This document shows positions 1 through 8,792 of a stretch of DNA of 64,000 nucleotides, piece by piece; the stretch's first letter is position 1, and every line of letters begins with the position of its first letter. The notes under the pieces are model-generated. The model was not told where the DNA came from. It searched no databases and worked only from the letters and a program-made list of their open reading frames with translations. The stretch spans positions 38,357 through 102,356 of the forward strand of contig NZ_DAHUXJ010000053.1 of NCBI RefSeq assembly GCF_027307225.1, written 5' to 3'. Position numbers and translations under genes: made by a program. The DNA is from Bradyrhizobium sp. (GTDB taxonomy: Bacteria > Pseudomonadota > Alphaproteobacteria > Rhizobiales > Xanthobacteraceae).

Positions 1-789
1 TTCTTCGTATCGATCTATCGCTCGCTGGCCGAATGGCGCGCTGTCGTCGCCCGTCTTGATGGATTCGAGCAGAACATCGCAAACGCCAACCGGCTTGCAG
101 AACGCATCCCCTCGATCAATGTCGTGCGCTCCCACGACAACAAGGCGATCGAACTCAAGCAGTTTCTGGTCGAACTGCCCGATGGCACGCCGCTGGTCAC
201 GGCCGACCGTCTGCGTATCCAGAGCAACGAGCACGTTCTTGTCACCGGGCCATCGGGAGCCGGCAAGTCGACCCTGTTTCGCGCGATTGCCGACATCTGG
301 CCGTACGGCAACGGCACGATTACGATTCCCGCCAAGGCCACGCTGATGATGTTGCCGCAGCGGCCGTATTTTCCGGTCGGCACGCTGAAGGCGGCGATCG
401 TCTACCCGGCAAACGCCGATGCGTTCAGTTCAGCGCGCGTTGAAGCGGTGCTCACCGCGGTCGGCCTGCCGCAGCTCGCCTCAAAGCTCGGGGAAGAATC
501 CCACTGGAATCGAATGCTGTCGCTCGGCGAACAGCAGCGGCTTGGTCTTGCCCGCGCGCTGCTGCACGAGCCGCAATTTCTTTTCCTCGACGAAGCGACG
601 GCTTCGCTGGACGAGCCTTCCGAAGCTGCGCTCTATCGCCTGCTCGCCGAAAAGCTCACGGCCACGACAATTGTCTCGATCGGACACCGCAACACGCTTG
701 AGGCGTTCCATGAACGGCATATCGTGCTGGACCCGGAGGGCGGTCATTTTGCCGTGCATGAGCGGCAAAAGCTGGCAAGCCCTCCATAG
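1..789 (+). CDS. ABC transporter ATP-binding/permease protein, C-terminal part (5' truncated by window edge)
   Basis: The reading frame is open from base 1, so this is the C-terminal 262 residues of a longer protein. It begins in the end of a transmembrane domain and continues into an ATPase domain with Walker A GPSGAGKST, signature LSLGEQQR and Walker B FLFLDEATASLD, followed by a switch histidine in SIGHRNT. The layout (membrane part then ATPase, with a linker reading DGFEQNIANANRL) fits the YddA/SbmA-like exporter family (ABC_membrane_2), which move peptides or vitamin-like substrates across the inner membrane. The substrate cannot be told from this fragment. The next gene is convergent. 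Confidence 0.88.
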   Translation, partial: FFVSIYRSLAEWRAVVARLDGFEQNIANANRLAERIPSINVVRSHDNKAIELKQFLVELPDGTPLVTADRLRIQSNEHVLVTGPSGAGKSTLFRAIADIWPYGNGTITIPAKATLMMLPQRPYFPVGTLKAAIVYPANADAFSSARVEAVLTAVGLPQLASKLGEESHWNRMLSLGEQQRLGLARALLHEPQFLFLDEATASLDEPSEAALYRLLAEKLTATTIVSIGHRNTLEAFHERHIVLDPEGGHFAVHERQKLASPP

Positions 790-836
790 TGGCCGAAGCG
801 GAGAACACCGCGCAGAAATTTATTTCGGATGGCCCG

Positions 837-1826
837 TCACTTCAGATTGCTCATGGCCGTCAAGTCGACCGAGAGCCTGGCGATGCCGGCCGCGCCGCAC
901 CAGTTGGAGCCTGCGCCGCCCGGATTGATCGCCGTGACACTGGTGTTTCCGGACGCATTGAAGGCGCTGGTGAAAGCGTTGCAGTTGCCCTTCGACAGAT
1001 CGGTGTCGGAGTAACGGATATCCAGCGTGAAAACCTTGTACGTGAAGCCGATGCCGATGTTCCAGGTGTCGTAGCTCGCGTAGGGAATCCCGTTGGGGAA
1101 GTTCGGCAGAACGCCGTAGAACGAATCCGAGGTGCCGAGCCACTGCCGGCCGACCTCTCCGGACACGTACATCCCGACGCCGCTGTTGCCGAAGGTAGTC
1201 GCAGGCGCGGTGTATTTGCCGGTGATCGAGGCATAGTTGCCCCATGCGCCGGAGTTCAGGAAATTCGGCGTATAGTATTCGTTGATACCGAACTGCCAGT
1301 TGTCGTTGACGGTGTAATTGCCCTTGCCATACACCTCGAAGAAGCTGACGTCCTTCTTCATGACGTTGCCATTGGCAAGGAAAACGGTGTCAGTCGAGAC
1401 CGGACAGACGTTGCCGCCGGGAATACCGCCCGTCAATGTGTTGTCGGCGCAACGGCCGCCGGGATACAGGTAACCCCAGATGCCGAAGTCGAGCGCAAAA
1501 GCGCCGAAGGTCGGGCGGATGCCGCCGTAGATGTCGACCTCGGCCGCCGCATGGTTGGCAAAGGAAATGCTCTCGCTCGACGTGCCCACATAAAGCTGCA
1601 GGTCCTTGTTCACGTTGTAGCGCGGCTCGAAATAGGCGGTGACCGACGGCTGGTGATTGGACTGGGTGATACCGCGAAAGACGTAGTCGTTCATCACGGC
1701 GCCGCCGAAGGCAATGTCCCAGGGATCGAACGGCGCCGGTGCTTTCGCGGCCTTCAGCGGCAAATCCGCAGCCAAGGCAGGCGTCGCCATTGCGAGTAAC
1801 GCGGCAGCTAAGAGATAGATTTTCAT
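837..1826 (-). CDS. TorF-family putative porin
   Basis: A 329-residue outer-membrane beta-barrel protein. The chosen start gives a clean signal peptide (MKIYLLAAALLAMATPALA, cleavage near ADLPLKA); an upstream in-frame start 66 bases earlier would bury it. The mature part has alternating aromatic/polar strands, with YVFRGITQSNHQPS near the N-terminus and a FALDFGIWGYLYPGG segment, typical of the gcw_chp/TorF group common in Bradyrhizobium. It probably forms a diffusion channel for small solutes in the outer membrane. No partner genes are adjacent. The family call is firm, the substrate unknown. Confidence 0.8.
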   Translation of the reverse strand: MKIYLLAAALLAMATPALAADLPLKAAKAPAPFDPWDIAFGGAVMNDYVFRGITQSNHQPSVTAYFEPRYNVNKDLQLYVGTSSESISFANHAAAEVDIYGGIRPTFGAFALDFGIWGYLYPGGRCADNTLTGGIPGGNVCPVSTDTVFLANGNVMKKDVSFFEVYGKGNYTVNDNWQFGINEYYTPNFLNSGAWGNYASITGKYTAPATTFGNSGVGMYVSGEVGRQWLGTSDSFYGVLPNFPNGIPYASYDTWNIGIGFTYKVFTLDIRYSDTDLSKGNCNAFTSAFNASGNTSVTAINPGGAGSNWCGAAGIARLSVDLTAMSNLK

Positions 1827-2068
1827 CGAAAGGCCCATCCAGCGGTATGCGGTATTGACGTCGTAACGACGGGCGGAGGCTCCGCCCTGCACACCACAAC
1901 CTGATATAGAGCCGCCACAACGTGAAGATTAAAGCGTGATCATCTGCATATTTCTTACTCATTGTTCGGTGCAAACGAGAAGTAATAAGAAGCTGTTGTA
2001 ATCTGACAACAAATTCCACGCTTGCGAACGGGAAGGTCCGGCGATCTCACCCTGCGACCGGGCTTGGC

Positions 2069-2105
2069 AAAAGAAAAAGGCCGCAGCGATTCGGTGCTGC
2101 GGCCT
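2069..2105 (-). terminator. Rho-independent terminator of the lysine-rich protein gene
   Basis: On the minus strand a 10-bp GC-rich stem (AGGCCGCAGC paired with GCTGCGGCCT, 8-base loop) is followed directly by a T-rich run broken by one C. It lies 27 bases past the stop codon of the histone-like gene and could end the whole glcDEF-histone transcript. Confidence 0.8.
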
Positions 2106-2131
2106 CTCAATCAAATCGGCGGTCGGTCGGA

Positions 2132-2530
2132 CTAGCCGTTTCCTTCTTCGCTGCCCGACGAGTGGTGATGATCGGACGTGTGCTCCCACGACGGCGCAGC
2201 CGGAGCTGGCTCCTCGTGGTGGGTCGGCGTAGCCCAGCTATGGTTCGGCGGGGAGGCCGCGGGTTCTGGCTCATGCGCCATGGCGGGCGCGGCGGCCTTC
2301 CTGGCGGCTCGCTTTTTCGGCGCCGCCTTCTTGGCAGCCTTCTTTGCAGCTTTCTTGGCGGTCTTCTTCGCAGCCTTCTTGGCCGACTTCTTCGCGGCCT
2401 TCTTGGCCGATTTCTTCGCCGACTTCTTTGCGGATTTTTTCGCCGCCTTCTTGGCGGATCTCTTCTTCGTGGCGAGAAGCTTTTTAGCCTTCTTCGCCTT
2501 CTTGCCCTTCTTCTTTTTCGCCTTAGCCAT
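2132..2530 (-). CDS. Lysine/alanine-rich histone H1-like protein with acidic His-rich tail
   Basis: A 132-residue protein. Residues 1-80 are almost only Lys, Ala and Ser in a KKSAKKAAKK-type heptad-like repeat, resembling bacterial histone H1-like DNA-binding proteins (the AlgP/HC1 style of repeat). Residues 81-132 switch to a Pro/His/Glu-rich tail with HHEE and DHHHSSGSEE. The start is fixed by a strong AAGGAGG ribosome site five bases upstream. It lies 29 bases after glcF, so it may be co-transcribed, and it has its own terminator. The basic half should bind DNA or RNA; the acidic His-rich tail might bind metal. The repeat DNA makes the length prone to slip between strains. Confidence 0.8.
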   Translation of the reverse strand: MAKAKKKKGKKAKKAKKLLATKKRSAKKAAKKSAKKSAKKSAKKAAKKSAKKAAKKTAKKAAKKAAKKAAPKKRAARKAAAPAMAHEPEPAASPPNHSWATPTHHEEPAPAAPSWEHTSDHHHSSGSEEGNG

Positions 2531-2559
2531 GTCGTCCTCCTTGTTGCGCTGAGCCGTGT

Positions 2560-3915
2560 CTATCGGGTGTTCAAGCCCTCGCTCTGCGCGAGCCTGTCGG
2601 GTCCGCTCGATACCGGCTGCGGGCCGCCCGTCGCCCAATCGAGAAGCTCAATCGTGTGCACCACAGGAACTGACGTACCGCTGGCAATCTGCACCATGCA
2701 GCCAATATTGCCCGCAGCAATCATGTCCGGCTTGACCATTGCAATATTGGCGACCTTCCGATCGCGCAATTTGTTCGCAATGTCAGGCTGGAGAATGTTG
2801 TAGGTCCCAGCCGAACCGCAACACAAATGGCTCTCGGCCACATCTTTCACCACGAATCCATTCTTGGAAAGCAATTCTTTCGGCAGCTGCGTGATTTTCT
2901 GCCCATGCTGGAGCGAACAAGCGGCGTGATAGGCGACGACGATGTCGTCATGGCGCGCTGCCGGCGCGAGGTTGAGGCCGTTGATATACTCGCTGATGTC
3001 CTTCGCCAGCGCCGAAACCTTCGCTGCTGGAGCCGCGAAATCGCGGTCCTGGCGCAGCAGAAAGCCGTAGTCCTTGATGACCGTGCCGCAGCCCGATGTC
3101 GTCACCAGAATGGCGTCGAGCCCGCCACGATCGGCCTCCGCAAGCCAGGCGGTGATGTTGGTGCGGGCAAAGGCCAAGGCCTCGGTCTCCCGGCCCATGT
3201 GGTGGGTCAGCGCGCCGCAGCATTGCTCATCCTCGACCAGGACGACCTCGATGCCGTGCCGGGTCAAAAGCCGTATGGCGGCCTGATTGATCCGCGGCGC
3301 CAGCACCCTTTGGGCGCAGCCTTGCAGCAGCGCGACCCGCCCACGCCGTTCGCCCTCTGCCGGAAAAACGCTGCCGGGAAGCGGTCCAGAAGGCGGCAGG
3401 CCGCCCGGCGACAGAGCAAGCATCGCCTTGATTCGCTTGAATAAACCCGGCGTCGCCGAGGGCGCGTCCGATGGCAGGAGGCTGGCGAAAGGACGCGCGA
3501 GCCGCGCCAGCGTCATGCTCGCGCGAAACAGTTTGGGCCGTGGCAAAACGAGCGCAAGCACCGTGCGCAGCAGGCGTTCGAGCAGAGGCCTCTTGTAGTC
3601 CCGCTCGATCCTCACCCGCGCCTGATCGACCAGATGCATGTAGTTCACGCCCGATGGGCAGGTGGTCATGCAGGCAAGGCAGGAGAGGCAACGGTCGATG
3701 TGCTTGACGACCTCCGCCGTCGGCGGACGGTCCTTCTCCAGCATCTCCTTGATCAGATAGATGCGGCCGCGCGGGCTGTCGAGTTCGTCGCCGAGCAGAA
3801 CGTAGGTCGGACAGGTCGCCGTGCAAAAGCCGCAATGCACGCACTTGCGCAGGATCGTATCGGCCTCGGCGATATCGGGATTGGCCAGTTGGGCGGGGCT
3901 GAATTCGGTCTTCAT
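2560..3915 (-). CDS. glcF: Glycolate oxidase iron-sulfur subunit GlcF
   Basis: 451 residues, the usual GlcF length. Two 4Fe-4S ferredoxin motifs are seen, the first at C25, C28, C31 and C35 (CVHCGFCTATCP) and the second CLSCLACMTTCP, followed by two CCG-type cysteine-rich domains (CCGALTHH and CCGSAGTYN). Together with GlcD and GlcE it oxidises glycolate to glyoxylate at the membrane and passes electrons to the quinone pool. It is the third gene of glcD-glcE-glcF, 47 bases after glcE; that gap holds half of a palindromic repeat. Confidence 0.95.
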   Translation of the reverse strand: MKTEFSPAQLANPDIAEADTILRKCVHCGFCTATCPTYVLLGDELDSPRGRIYLIKEMLEKDRPPTAEVVKHIDRCLSCLACMTTCPSGVNYMHLVDQARVRIERDYKRPLLERLLRTVLALVLPRPKLFRASMTLARLARPFASLLPSDAPSATPGLFKRIKAMLALSPGGLPPSGPLPGSVFPAEGERRGRVALLQGCAQRVLAPRINQAAIRLLTRHGIEVVLVEDEQCCGALTHHMGRETEALAFARTNITAWLAEADRGGLDAILVTTSGCGTVIKDYGFLLRQDRDFAAPAAKVSALAKDISEYINGLNLAPAARHDDIVVAYHAACSLQHGQKITQLPKELLSKNGFVVKDVAESHLCCGSAGTYNILQPDIANKLRDRKVANIAMVKPDMIAAGNIGCMVQIASGTSVPVVHTIELLDWATGGPQPVSSGPDRLAQSEGLNTR

Positions 3916-3940
3916 GCCGTTACTGTTCCGATTCTGCTAA

Positions 3941-3965
3941 AGCGAATGTCAAATCCACCGTACTA
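3941..3965. repeat. Half copy of a CTAG-type palindromic element between glcE and glcF
   Basis: Read on the minus strand, these 25 bases begin TAGTACGGTGGATTTGACAT and match one arm of the complete palindrome at 57857-57930 with two mismatches. The second arm is missing here. The first three bases are the TAG stop codon of glcE. Confidence 0.6.
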
Positions 3966-5201
3966 TCCCCGTGTCATCCGGCCGCGATTGAGAATGGCCT
4001 TGGGGTCGAAGCCTTGCCGGACGCGTTCGCTTAAAGCGCGTACGCCTGGGCTTGCGGGCTGAAATACATCGACCTGCCGCCTTACCTCTTCCGGCGCACG
4101 CAGCAGCGTAGCGTGGCCGCCGGCAGCGGCTGCGCGCTGGCGCACCAGCGCGGCCTGCGCATCGGGCTTCGGCGGGGTCGCGGTCCAGATCAGGCCGCCG
4201 CCCCAATCGTAGAGCACATCGCCCCCGGTTTCGCGGACAAGGCACTCGCCGAGAGCGCTCCCTGCGGCCGGCGGACAGACGATGCGCCACACCGGCCAGG
4301 CGCCGAGCGCGCCTTTGGCCGCAAAGGGTTCCACGTCGCGCACGCACTCCCAGATCGCCACCGAGCGCTCATCTTCGATTGTCTCGGCGGTGCCAAACCG
4401 CGACAGCAGATTCGCGAGCGAGGCCGCACGATCCACGGCCGACGCGGTGATGCCCTCCAGGCGCACCAGCGTCAGCGCCGTGCGGGGCGATCCGAGGCCG
4501 CCGAGCGCACCGACGGCATCGCGCAAGACCGACCTCGGCACATGCGCCGCGCCCGAGACGTCGTAGGGCGAACCGAGCGCGGCGGTCATCGCCCGGTTGG
4601 CCGTGGCATCGTCGAGACCGCGCAGCACCAGCGTGCGCTCGCTTTCCGGCCTTGGCATCACCTTGAGCGTCACCTCGGTCATGACAGCCAGCGTTCCCCA
4701 GGAGCCGGCGAGCAGCTTGCAGAGGTCGTATCCAGTGACGTTCTTTACGACGCGGCCGCCCGCCTTGAAACTGTCGCCAAAGCCGGAGACCGCCTGCGCG
4801 CCGAGCAGGTGATCGCGGGCAGCGCCAGCCTGGATCCGGCGCGGCCCTGCCAACCCAGCAGCGATCATGCCGCCGATTGTCCCCGCCGCAGGCGCCCCCA
4901 ACAGCGGCGCGGCCTCCATCGGCTCGAACGCAAAGCGCTGATTTTTGGAATCGATCAGCGACTTGACGTCGGCAAGGGGAGCGCCCGCCTCCACCGTGAT
5001 GATCAGTTCGTTCGGCTCGTAGGATTTCACCGAATTGAGCGCCGACAGATCGAGTAACGCATTGGTCGCCATCGGCTGGCCGATCATGCGCTTGCTGCCA
5101 TGGCCGATGATCTCGAGCGGCTGTTCGTTGGCGATTGCCGCGCGCACCGCCTGCTCGACATCCTTGGCGTCACGTACTTTCAGGGTGTCCACCTGTCGCA
5201 C
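3963..5201 (-). CDS. glcE: Glycolate oxidase subunit GlcE
   Basis: 412 residues with an N-terminal FAD-binding PCMH-type domain (ANEQPLEIIGHGSKR, then AAGTIGGMIAAGLAGPRRIQ and the GRVVKNVTGYDLCKL flavin-contact motif). It lacks the longer C-terminal domain of GlcD, as expected for the smaller flavin subunit. The start is GTG, immediately after the TGA stop of glcD with no spacer, which implies translational coupling. The stop codon coincides with the edge of a half palindromic element. Confidence 0.93.
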   Translation of the reverse strand: MRQVDTLKVRDAKDVEQAVRAAIANEQPLEIIGHGSKRMIGQPMATNALLDLSALNSVKSYEPNELIITVEAGAPLADVKSLIDSKNQRFAFEPMEAAPLLGAPAAGTIGGMIAAGLAGPRRIQAGAARDHLLGAQAVSGFGDSFKAGGRVVKNVTGYDLCKLLAGSWGTLAVMTEVTLKVMPRPESERTLVLRGLDDATANRAMTAALGSPYDVSGAAHVPRSVLRDAVGALGGLGSPRTALTLVRLEGITASAVDRAASLANLLSRFGTAETIEDERSVAIWECVRDVEPFAAKGALGAWPVWRIVCPPAAGSALGECLVRETGGDVLYDWGGGLIWTATPPKPDAQAALVRQRAAAAGGHATLLRAPEEVRRQVDVFQPASPGVRALSERVRQGFDPKAILNRGRMTRG

Positions 5202-6695
5202 TCAAAATCGCGGAAGATCGGGGAAAGCGAGCTTGCCGGCATGCACATGCATGCGGCCAAGCTCGGCGCAGCGGTGCAGGGTCGGAAACACCTTGCCGGG
5301 ATTGAGAAGCCCCTGCGCGTCGAAGGCGCATTTGACCCGCTGCTGCTGGTTGAGGTCGATATCGGAAAACATCTCCGGCATCAGATCGCGTTTCTCGATG
5401 CCGACGCCGTGCTCGCCGGTCAGGACGCCGCCAAGCTCGACGCAACAGCGCAGGATGTCGGCGCCGAAAGCTTCGGCGCGCTCGATCTCGCCGGGCTGGT
5501 TGGCATCGTAGAGAATGAGCGGATGCAGATTGCCGTCGCCGGCATGAAACACGTTGGCGCATTGCAGGCCGTATTTCACGGAGAGCTCTCGAATCCGGGC
5601 GAGCGCCTTGGGCAGCGCGCCGCGCGGAATGGTGCCATCCATGCAGAGATAGTCGGGCGATATCCGCCCCACCGCGGGAAAGGCCGCCTTGCGCCCGGCC
5701 CAGAACAGGTTGCGCTCGGCCTCCGAGTTGGAGATCAGGCAGACCGTCGAGCCGCAGCCTTGCGCGATCTTCTCGACCCGCTTGATCAACTCGTCGACCT
5801 CGACAGTCGGCCCGTCGAGTTCGATGATCAACAGCGCTTCGACATCGAGCGGATAGCCGGCGTGGACGAAGGCCTCGGCCGCATGGATCGCCGGCTTGTC
5901 CATCATCTCCATACCGCCCGGGATGATGCCGTTGCCGATGATCTGCGCCACGCATTCGCCGGCGGCCTCGACCTCGGCAAAGCCGACCATCAGCGCGCGC
6001 GCCGTCTCCGGCTTTTGCAGGATCCGGACCGTGATCTCGGCGATGACGCCGAGCAGCCCTTCCGATCCCGTGATGACTCCCATCAGATCGTAGCCTGCGC
6101 TTTCGGCCGTCTTGCCGCCGATGGACAGGATCTCGCCGGTCATCAGCACGATCTCGCAGCCCAGCACGTTGTTGGTGGTCATGCCGTATTTCAGGCAATG
6201 CACGCCGCCGGAATTTTCCGCGACATTGCCGCCGATCGAGCACGCGATCTGCGACGACGGATCGGGTGCATAGTAAAACCCGGCATGCGCTACCGCCTGG
6301 CTGATCGCGAGATTGGTGACGCCGGGTTCGGTGACGACCACACGGTTGTCGAAATCGACCTCGCGGATCCGCTTGAATTTACCCAAACCCAGCAGCACCG
6401 CATCCGCCAGCGGCAGCGAGCCGCCCGACAGCGACGTGCCGGAGCCGCGCGGCACCACTTTGATACCCTGCTCGAAGCAATATTTGAGAACCTTTGAAAC
6501 CTGCTCCGTGGTATCCGGCAGCACCACCACCATCGGCGGCTGGCGATAGGCCATCAGCCCATCGGACTCGTACGGGAGCATCTCGGCCGCGCTATCGATC
6601 ACGCCCTCACCGGGCACGATGGCGCGCAGTGCCGCGACGATAGTACTACGACGATCCAGAACCGCCTGATCCGGCGCGGGCATTTTGATGCTCAT
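5202..6695 (-). CDS. glcD: Glycolate oxidase FAD-linked subunit GlcD
   Basis: 497 residues, full length for the family. The N-terminal FAD domain has VVPRGSGTSLSGGSLP and QIACSIGGNVAENSGG; the C-terminal FAD-oxidase domain ends with NVFHAGDGNLHPL and GGVLTGEHGVGIEKR, which carry the metal- and substrate-site histidines. It is the catalytic subunit that oxidises glycolate (or D-lactate-type 2-hydroxy acids) to the 2-oxo acid. First gene of glcDEF, with ribosome site GGAGAA before the ATG. A divergent cytochrome c gene starts 219 bases away. Confidence 0.95.
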   Translation of the reverse strand: MSIKMPAPDQAVLDRRSTIVAALRAIVPGEGVIDSAAEMLPYESDGLMAYRQPPMVVVLPDTTEQVSKVLKYCFEQGIKVVPRGSGTSLSGGSLPLADAVLLGLGKFKRIREVDFDNRVVVTEPGVTNLAISQAVAHAGFYYAPDPSSQIACSIGGNVAENSGGVHCLKYGMTTNNVLGCEIVLMTGEILSIGGKTAESAGYDLMGVITGSEGLLGVIAEITVRILQKPETARALMVGFAEVEAAGECVAQIIGNGIIPGGMEMMDKPAIHAAEAFVHAGYPLDVEALLIIELDGPTVEVDELIKRVEKIAQGCGSTVCLISNSEAERNLFWAGRKAAFPAVGRISPDYLCMDGTIPRGALPKALARIRELSVKYGLQCANVFHAGDGNLHPLILYDANQPGEIERAEAFGADILRCCVELGGVLTGEHGVGIEKRDLMPEMFSDIDLNQQQRVKCAFDAQGLLNPGKVFPTLHRCAELGRMHVHAGKLAFPDLPRF

Positions 6696-6914
6696 GTCGA
6701 TTTCTCCGCTGCGGGTAGCGCCTTTCCTGCGACATTGCCGATTTCACGTGAAGAATCAAGCAGGTCCAAGCTTCGGAACGATGCCGCAGATCGGCGAGTT
6801 AGGCTTTTTCACAAGACGCAACTTGCCTCACCGCCTTTAGCAGCCCTTGTCCATCGACCGCCCCTTATGCGAAAAATGGGTGCCCTCCTCGTCCAAAACA
6901 ACAAAGAGCTGAAA

Positions 6915-7313
6915 ATGAAAAGATCGACCCTGAGCGCGCTGATCATCCTTGCCTCGTCGGCCGTTGTGCCGGCCGCGATGGCGCAAGACGTCGAGGCCGG
7001 GAAGGCCTCCTTCAACAAGTGCATGGCCTGCCACTCGATCGGCGAAGGCGCCAAGAACAAGGTCGGGCCGGAGCTCAACGGGATCGACGGCCGCAAGTCA
7101 GGCACCGCGCCGGACTACAACTACTCCGAAGCGAACAAGAATTCCGGCATTACCTGGGATGAAGCCAATTTCAAGAAATATATCCACGACCCGAAGGCGA
7201 TGGTGCCCGGCACCAAGATGTTCTTTGCCGGCATCAAGAACGATACCGAGGTCAACAATCTCTGGTCCTACGTCTCGCAGTTCGACAAGGACGGCAACAT
7301 CAAGAAAAAGTAG
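6915..7313 (+). CDS. Periplasmic c-type cytochrome (cytochrome c2/c550-like)
   Basis: 132 residues. A signal peptide (residues 1-23, ending AAMAQ) is followed by the haem site C36-M-A-C39-H40 and, near the C-terminus, PGTKMFFAG whose Met is the likely sixth haem ligand. Size and motifs fit class I cytochrome c2/c550 electron carriers of the periplasm. The start is chosen for the signal peptide; an upstream in-frame start at 6735 would add 60 residues with no secretion logic. It is divergent from glcD and followed by a good terminator, so probably a single-gene unit. Confidence 0.88.
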   Translation: MKRSTLSALIILASSAVVPAAMAQDVEAGKASFNKCMACHSIGEGAKNKVGPELNGIDGRKSGTAPDYNYSEANKNSGITWDEANFKKYIHDPKAMVPGTKMFFAGIKNDTEVNNLWSYVSQFDKDGNIKKK

Positions 7314-7344
7314 GCGCTGTCATCACGCTTCAGGTTTCCTTGGC

Positions 7345-7376
7345 AATGGCCGGGCTTCGTCCCGGCCATTTTCTTT
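7345..7376 (+). terminator. Rho-independent terminator after the cytochrome c gene
   Basis: A 10-bp stem AATGGCCGGG/CCCGGCCATT with a CTTCGT loop, followed by TTCTTT, 31 bases downstream of the stop codon. Confidence 0.85.
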
Positions 7377-7401
7377 GAGCAGCCCGGTGACGGGACGCGT
7401 C

Positions 7402-8391
7402 TCAATTAGCTGCAGCGGCCTTACCGGGAACGGCCGAGCCAATAAGGGACTCGATCTCGCTGATCACGAGATCCGTCGCGACGTTCTGTACCATGTGCCC
7501 GACGCCGGAGAGCACGATCAGCCTGGCGTTCGCCACCGCGGCAGCGAATGGGCGGGAATGAATGTCGGTCGACACCGTCTTGTCGACGTCGCCCGAAATC
7601 ACGACCGTCGGCACCGAAATTTCCGGATAGCGCGGCGCCTGTTCGGTCACCGCCTGCTTCAGCCGAACGAGATCGCGGGCATTGGCCAGAAATTCGCGCG
7701 GCCGCAACAGCAGCGGCGTTGCGCTTTTGGCGACAAAGTCGTCCGGCATCGCCTGCGGCAGGAAGACTCCGCGCGCGTTGCGCTCGGCGAGGAAATAACC
7801 GAGCGGAAGGGTAACGGTGTAGGCGAGCAGCGGACCGATGACCGGCTTGGTCACCAGTTCGTTGTACCAGCCGACGCCGCCGGACCAGGGATAGGCGACT
7901 GGCGCCAACATCACGAGACCGGCGAGGCGCGCCGGATCATCGATGGCCATCCGCGCGCCCAGCGCTCCAGCCCATGAATGCACCACCAGGATAACAGGGC
8001 CGAGGTTGAGCTTCGTGAGCGCCTCTTCGATCATCCGCCCCTGGGCGGCCGGCGTCGCCGTCTCCCAGCTCGAGCCGGAGCTCCAGCCATGGCCCGGCCG
8101 ATCGATCAGGATCACGCGGTGGCTGGTGGCGAGCCTGTCGCCGAGCGGATGGCGCATCGCTTCAAGATTTGAGCTTGCGCCATGGATGAGAACGATCGGC
8201 GGACCGGCGGCGTCCCTTGGCCCGATATCGAGCACGTTGAGAACAGCGCCGGTGACCTCGATCGGTTTTCCCTGTGCGGGGAAACGATGCTGAAAAACGA
8301 GGATACCAGCCTGCGTCGCCAGCGCCAGGATCACGAGCGCGGCGCCAATAAGCACGGGAAACATATACAAAATCCGGTTCAGTGCTGGCAC
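7402..8391 (-). CDS. Alpha/beta hydrolase
   Basis: 329 residues with an N-terminal membrane-anchor-like segment (VLIGAALVILALATQAGIL) and then an alpha/beta hydrolase domain: IVLIHGASSN (oxyanion hole), DRPGHGWSS, nucleophile elbow VVHSWAG, acid GDVDKTV and catalytic His in GVGHMVQ. All three catalytic positions are present. The start used is GTG; an ATG nine codons inside is equally possible. The substrate is unknown; esterase or lipase-like activity is the family norm. It stands alone, convergent with the cytochrome c gene. Confidence 0.8.
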   Translation of the reverse strand: MPALNRILYMFPVLIGAALVILALATQAGILVFQHRFPAQGKPIEVTGAVLNVLDIGPRDAAGPPIVLIHGASSNLEAMRHPLGDRLATSHRVILIDRPGHGWSSGSSWETATPAAQGRMIEEALTKLNLGPVILVVHSWAGALGARMAIDDPARLAGLVMLAPVAYPWSGGVGWYNELVTKPVIGPLLAYTVTLPLGYFLAERNARGVFLPQAMPDDFVAKSATPLLLRPREFLANARDLVRLKQAVTEQAPRYPEISVPTVVISGDVDKTVSTDIHSRPFAAAVANARLIVLSGVGHMVQNVATDLVISEIESLIGSAVPGKAAAAN

Positions 8392-8528
8392 ACGGAAGCT
8401 ACGTGCCGGTCGGCCGCTAGTTTCGAGTGTTTTCCACTGCTCTCCACGGGCGAGCTGCCGCTCTTCATACAGCCGTCATCGGCCGTTTCCTATAAGCAAG
8501 CGCGGCACTTTTGCGTCCGGCCAGTCGC

Positions 8529-8695
8529 CAGTGCCCACTTTCCGAAGTTCGTGCTCTATCGCAGCACCGACCTTCACGAACTTCGGAAAGTCATGGGCAC
8601 TGCAAACCTATCGATTCTAGTACCGCTTTATCGATCTGAAGTCCCTGATCGAATTCGCCGCTTGTGGTGCAGGGACTTCAGATCGGCGGTACCAG
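8529..8695. repeat. Paired palindromic elements (REPIN-like), copy 1
   Basis: Two long inverted repeats separated by 14 bases. The first (8529-8602) has arms with CCGAAGTTCGTG paired to CACGAACTTCGG; the second (8617-8695) begins CTAGTACCG, ends CGGTACCAG and has arms with CTGAAGTCCCTG paired to CAGGGACTTCAG. Same architecture as the pairs near 20.4, 43.8, 60.5 and 63.9 kb but with different stem sequence. The remaining intergenic DNA between 8392 and 8792 shows nothing else. Confidence 0.8.
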
Positions 8696-8792
8696 TCATT
8701 GAGTAACTCGCGAGTCCGATCTTTCCACATAATCCACAGCAACCCGTGGAAACCAATGCCGTTGTCATGCGGGGATTACCTGGAGGCTTTCG

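Noticed and set aside
2162..2803. Plus-strand frames rich in Leu/Phe/Arg opposite the lysine-rich gene
   Set aside because: These are complements of AAG/GCC codons in the Lys/Ala repeat and have no ribosome site; the minus-strand frame has a strong one.
5100..6497. 465-codon plus-strand frame opposite glcD
   Set aside because: Antisense to a full-length glcD with all motifs; no domain or start signal.
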